64,000 nt of DNA, taken from the NCBI RefSeq assembly GCF_027359675.1, contig NZ_CP114786.1:4252501-4316500 (forward strand). The letters are read 5' to 3'. The position numbers and the translations under genes were made by a program. Under the pieces are notes generated by a model. That model had not been told where the DNA came from, made no database searches, and saw nothing but the letters and a program-made list of their open reading frames with translations. Below, in pieces: positions 61,555 through 64,000 of the stretch (positions are counted from its first letter, which is position 1; each line of letters opens with the position of its first letter). Origin of the DNA: Roseibium sp. Sym1 (GTDB lineage Bacteria > Pseudomonadota > Alphaproteobacteria > Rhizobiales > Stappiaceae).

Positions 61555-62256
61555 TTAAACGCTGATCTGGCCGTAGCGAAGCGCTTCAACCACCGTGTGG
61601 GTCTTGTTCGAAGCGTTCAACTTAACACTGGCATTTTGCAAATGTGCGTGGACAGTCCGCTGGGAAATGTCGAGCACGTCGGCGATTTCGCCGGCAGTCT
61701 TGCCGTAGGCGGTCAGTTCCAGCACGCGGCGTTCGCGGGTGGACAGAGCGCCCGGGCGCTGACCGGAGATTACCCCGAGTTCGCGCAGGCGCGAGAAGGC
61801 GGCTGCCGACAGCACTTCCAGGTTGGAAAGGTCGTATTTGTTGACCTGCAGCGACGGTCCGCTTGCGAACACGAAGGCCTGGAAGGGATAGAGCTCCGTG
61901 ACCGGAACCACCACGATCTGGCTGCCTTCGCCCGCGGAGGCCAGGAGGTCGGAATGTTCCATGTCGCCGGCGGAGATGGTCCAGACCCTGGCCCTGTTTG
62001 AGCCTAGGCCAAGCATGAGTGCGCTGTCATTTGCCGACAGCGACGTGCTTTCAATTCCGTCATTGCGTTGGTCGGGCCAGCGGAACCGTTGCACCAGATT
62101 GTCGATCGGACGGTTTGGCATCGGCAGGCCGGTTATGAGGATATGCGTCGCCCCCATGCGCCGCAGATTGGATTCCAGAATGTCGAGAACATGATGGGCG
62201 GCGTTTGCTTCCGAGATGGCTCTCAGTTTGCTTTTCAATTCCGTTTGATCAAGCAT
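61555..62256 (-). CDS. LuxR-family regulator with autoinducer-binding-like domain (orphan)
   Basis: 233 residues from the ATG at 62256 (AAGGA eight bases upstream). The N-terminal half matches the layout of autoinducer-binding domains, but the classical Trp/Tyr/Asp ligand residues cannot be found. The C-terminal GerE helix-turn-helix is standard (ALSTRERRVLELTAYGKTAGEIADVLDISQRTVHAHLQNASVKL). No luxI-type synthase lies in the window, so it is a solo regulator or responds to a different signal. Confidence 0.9.
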   Translation of the reverse strand: MLDQTELKSKLRAISEANAAHHVLDILESNLRRMGATHILITGLPMPNRPIDNLVQRFRWPDQRNDGIESTSLSANDSALMLGLGSNRARVWTISAGDMEHSDLLASAGEGSQIVVVPVTELYPFQAFVFASGPSLQVNKYDLSNLEVLSAAAFSRLRELGVISGQRPGALSTRERRVLELTAYGKTAGEIADVLDISQRTVHAHLQNASVKLNASNKTHTVVEALRYGQISV

Positions 62257-62755
62257 TGTGCACATCCTTTGCGGCTTGATATGCCGCTATTTGCGCCCGG
62301 GCCGACAAATGCCGGACCAGCCGCTGATGGGTGAAACGTTTCCGGCTGTTCCAGGTGAGGGGCAGGCCGGATCCGGGTGCCGCGCATTTGTTATACGGGT
62401 AGAATTTCCCATGCGTCAGCACACATACGCTACAATACAATTGATGATCATACCAATAGGGAAAACTGGCAAACTTAGCTTAATCCGCCAAAAAATTGGC
62501 AAAGAACCATCATATTGCGCCAAATAAGTAGTATCCCAGAAAGGTCAGCGTTCGCGGTTGTTCTGGAGCAGACATCCGGTTTGCTCGAAGTCGGATTTTT
62601 TCGTTTCCCGAATTAAGTAATGCCCAATTTGAGTCTTGCCGTGTGCGGCAACATCCCGTGAGAAAGACCTCCGCCGAAGCGGAAAGCTTACCCTTTCTGC
62701 TGAGTTGCCAATCTTTGCAGGCAGGGACTAAAACGGGGCCAGGGAGATGAAAACG
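62257..62755. other. Intergenic promoter region between the LuxR gene and mutA
   Basis: 499 bases, AT-richer in the middle. It includes a small palindrome GCCAA-AAAA-TTGGC (about 62487-62501) and neighbouring CTGGCAAA and GCGCCAAA words, possibly an operator for the mutA promoter. No gene seen. Confidence 0.55.
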
Positions 62756-64000
62756 ATGCCCAACAGCTTTACCGGTCCTGAACAGTTTTATTCCGCGGAC
62801 GAAGCGGCTTGGTGGAGTGCCGTCGACAAGGCGCTCAAGGGAGCGCCGCGCCAGAAACTTTTCGGCGAGACGGATGACGGCCAGGAGATCGCTCCTCTTT
62901 ACTCGCGCCGCCTCGACACGCCGGCCCGCGCGCTGCGCGGCGCGCGGCAGGACTGGTCGATTGTGCAAAGGATCGACATTCCGGATGCGGGGGAGGCCAA
63001 TGCGCAAATCCTCGAGGACCTGGAAGGTGGCGCGAGCGGACTTGAGCTGGTGTTTTCGGGTGCCGCGGCAGCCCATGGCAACGGCATCCATGTCGAGGAT
63101 CCAGGCGGGCTTGAAAGGCTGCTTGACGGCGTCCAGCTGAACCTCATCGACCTGCGTTTCGAGGCGGGCAGCAAGACTATCGAAGTGCTGGCGCTGCTGC
63201 TGGCCTATCTGGAAAAACACCGGATCGATCCATCCTCCATACACCTGACGGCGGGGTTCGACCCCTATGGCTGGGCTGCCGCGAACGGGGTCGCGCCGAG
63301 AGACATGGAAAACGCCTTCCGGCAGTTCCGGGACGCCATCGTCTCCGCACACGCCTTCGGCAGTCCGGTGCGGATGATGAAGGCCGACGGGCGGATCTGG
63401 CACGAGGCGGGTGCGACGCCTGCGCAGGAGCTGGCGCTTGTGCTTGCCGGCGCCACGGAGCATCTCAGGATGCTCGAAGGCACCGGCCTGGCTCCGGAAA
63501 CCTGGGCAGACCGCATTTCCCTCACCGTCATAGCCGATGCCGCCCAGATCGGCACCATCGCCAAGGCACGCGCGGTCCGGGCGCTCTGGTCCTCGGTCCT
63601 CGCCGGAGCGGGATTGCCGCAGACCGCAATGCCGCTGCATATGAGCACATCCTACAGGATGCTGACGCGCCGTGACCCCTGGGTCAATCTGCTACGCAAC
63701 ACCGTGGCCGCCTTTGCCGCCGGCATCGGCGGTGCCGACAGTATCTGTGTGCTGCCGCATACGCTTGCCGTCGGATTGCCGGACGCATTTGCCCGCCGTC
63801 TGGCACGCAACACCCAGTCCATTCTGCTGGAAGAAAGCAATCTGGCGAAGGTTACCGATCCCGCCGCCGGCTCCGGTGCCATCGAGGACCGGACCGGCAA
63901 GCTGTGCGAAACCGCCTGGTCGCTTTTCCAGGAGATCGAGGCGGCTGGGGGGCTGATGGACGCCGTGCGCACGGGCCTGGTGCAGGAACGGATCACCTCG
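62756..64000 (+). CDS. mutA: Methylmalonyl-CoA mutase small (beta) subunit, N-terminal part (partial at right edge)
   Basis: 415 codons run off the right edge. I take the ATG at 62756, nine bases after AGGGAG; the ATG at 62747 touches that site. The TIM-barrel half is recognisable: EAAWWSAVDKALKGAPRQKL, YSRRLDTPARALRGARQDWSIVQRID, HLTAGFDPYGWAA, and toward the edge MSTSYRMLTRRDPWVNLLRNTVAAFAAGIGGADSICVLPH. The subunit partners MutB in the adenosylcobalamin-dependent conversion of methylmalonyl-CoA and succinyl-CoA. The MeaB chaperone gene at 49604-50602 belongs to the same pathway. Confidence 0.95.
   Translation, partial: MPNSFTGPEQFYSADEAAWWSAVDKALKGAPRQKLFGETDDGQEIAPLYSRRLDTPARALRGARQDWSIVQRIDIPDAGEANAQILEDLEGGASGLELVFSGAAAAHGNGIHVEDPGGLERLLDGVQLNLIDLRFEAGSKTIEVLALLLAYLEKHRIDPSSIHLTAGFDPYGWAAANGVAPRDMENAFRQFRDAIVSAHAFGSPVRMMKADGRIWHEAGATPAQELALVLAGATEHLRMLEGTGLAPETWADRISLTVIADAAQIGTIAKARAVRALWSSVLAGAGLPQTAMPLHMSTSYRMLTRRDPWVNLLRNTVAAFAAGIGGADSICVLPHTLAVGLPDAFARRLARNTQSILLEESNLAKVTDPAAGSGAIEDRTGKLCETAWSLFQEIEAAGGLMDAVRTGLVQERITS

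Noticed and set aside
1453..62441. The 12-mer CTACAATACAAT shared upstream of the 47-aa gene (1453) and near the LuxR gene (62430)
   Set aside because: In 64 kb many 12-mers are expected to recur by chance, and there is no symmetry or third copy.
1..64000. CRISPR arrays, tRNA or rRNA genes, prophage
   Set aside because: I saw no regularly spaced direct repeats, no cloverleaf candidates and no phage structural genes.

Overview
The window is about 64 kb of high-GC DNA from a chromosome of a free-living alphaproteobacterium. A marine member of the Hyphomicrobiales close to the Stappiaceae (Roseibium/Labrenzia-like) fits best. The reasons are the homospermidine synthase, the type III ornithine/lysine decarboxylase, the twin-arginine repeat protein, a LuxR regulator of the Rhizobiales type, short operons with ATGA overlaps, and a dispersed family of about 107 bp palindromic repeats. 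The taxonomic call is an inference from gene content; there is no rRNA or tRNA in the window to anchor it. Both ends cut genes: metH (C-terminal part) on the left and mutA (N-terminal part) on the right.

Layout. 1-9.3 kb: end of metH, an isolated 47-residue ORF between two terminators, a LysE exporter, an ArsR regulator divergent from a four-gene cassette (NIPSNAP, ABM, EamA, cupin), and a two-component system divergent from an octa-EF-hand periplasmic protein. 9.3-15 kb: a duplicated-domain unknown protein, then an iron-siderophore ABC importer (binding protein, two permeases, ATPase) bracketed by a 39 bp near-identical repeat. 15-17 kb: a GntR regulator with three matching operators, driving a cysteine hydrolase plus a Rid protein. 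17-23.2 kb: a dedicated exosortase system, made of an exosortase with a fused EpsI-like domain, one VIT/vWA target with a PEP-type C-terminal signal, a response regulator and a histidine kinase. 23.2-28.5 kb: LysR/GST/PNPOx-ferredoxin-reductase fusion, an IS110-family element beside a palindromic repeat, and a VOC protein.

28.5-33.1 kb is a polyamine block: a long structured leader, ornithine/lysine decarboxylase, a GNAT protein, and a homospermidine synthase carrying an extra 195-residue Lys/Ala/Pro-rich tail like histone H1. 33-43 kb: O-methyltransferase, membrane adenylate cyclase, SulP transporter, a solute-binding-like protein beside an internally deleted copy of itself, and an SPFH protein. 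42-54 kb: aminotransferase, asparaginase, dimethylargininase, Tat-exported repeat protein, a YHS protein/TetR pair with paired operators, pyroglutamyl-peptidase, the MeaB GTPase, a PhyH dioxygenase and a decayed copy of its 3' end. Five of the six ~107 bp palindromes lie here. 54-64 kb: LOG-type hydrolase, M20 peptidase, MscS channel, CDF transporter, HerA-like ATPase, two small conserved proteins, an orphan LuxR regulator and mutA.

The most noteworthy points are the exosortase-target-sensor locus, the histone-tailed homospermidine synthase, the probable bridge-RNA region of the IS110 element, the polyamine leader RNA, the EF-hand/two-component module with tandem operator repeats, and several short duplications that record past rearrangements.
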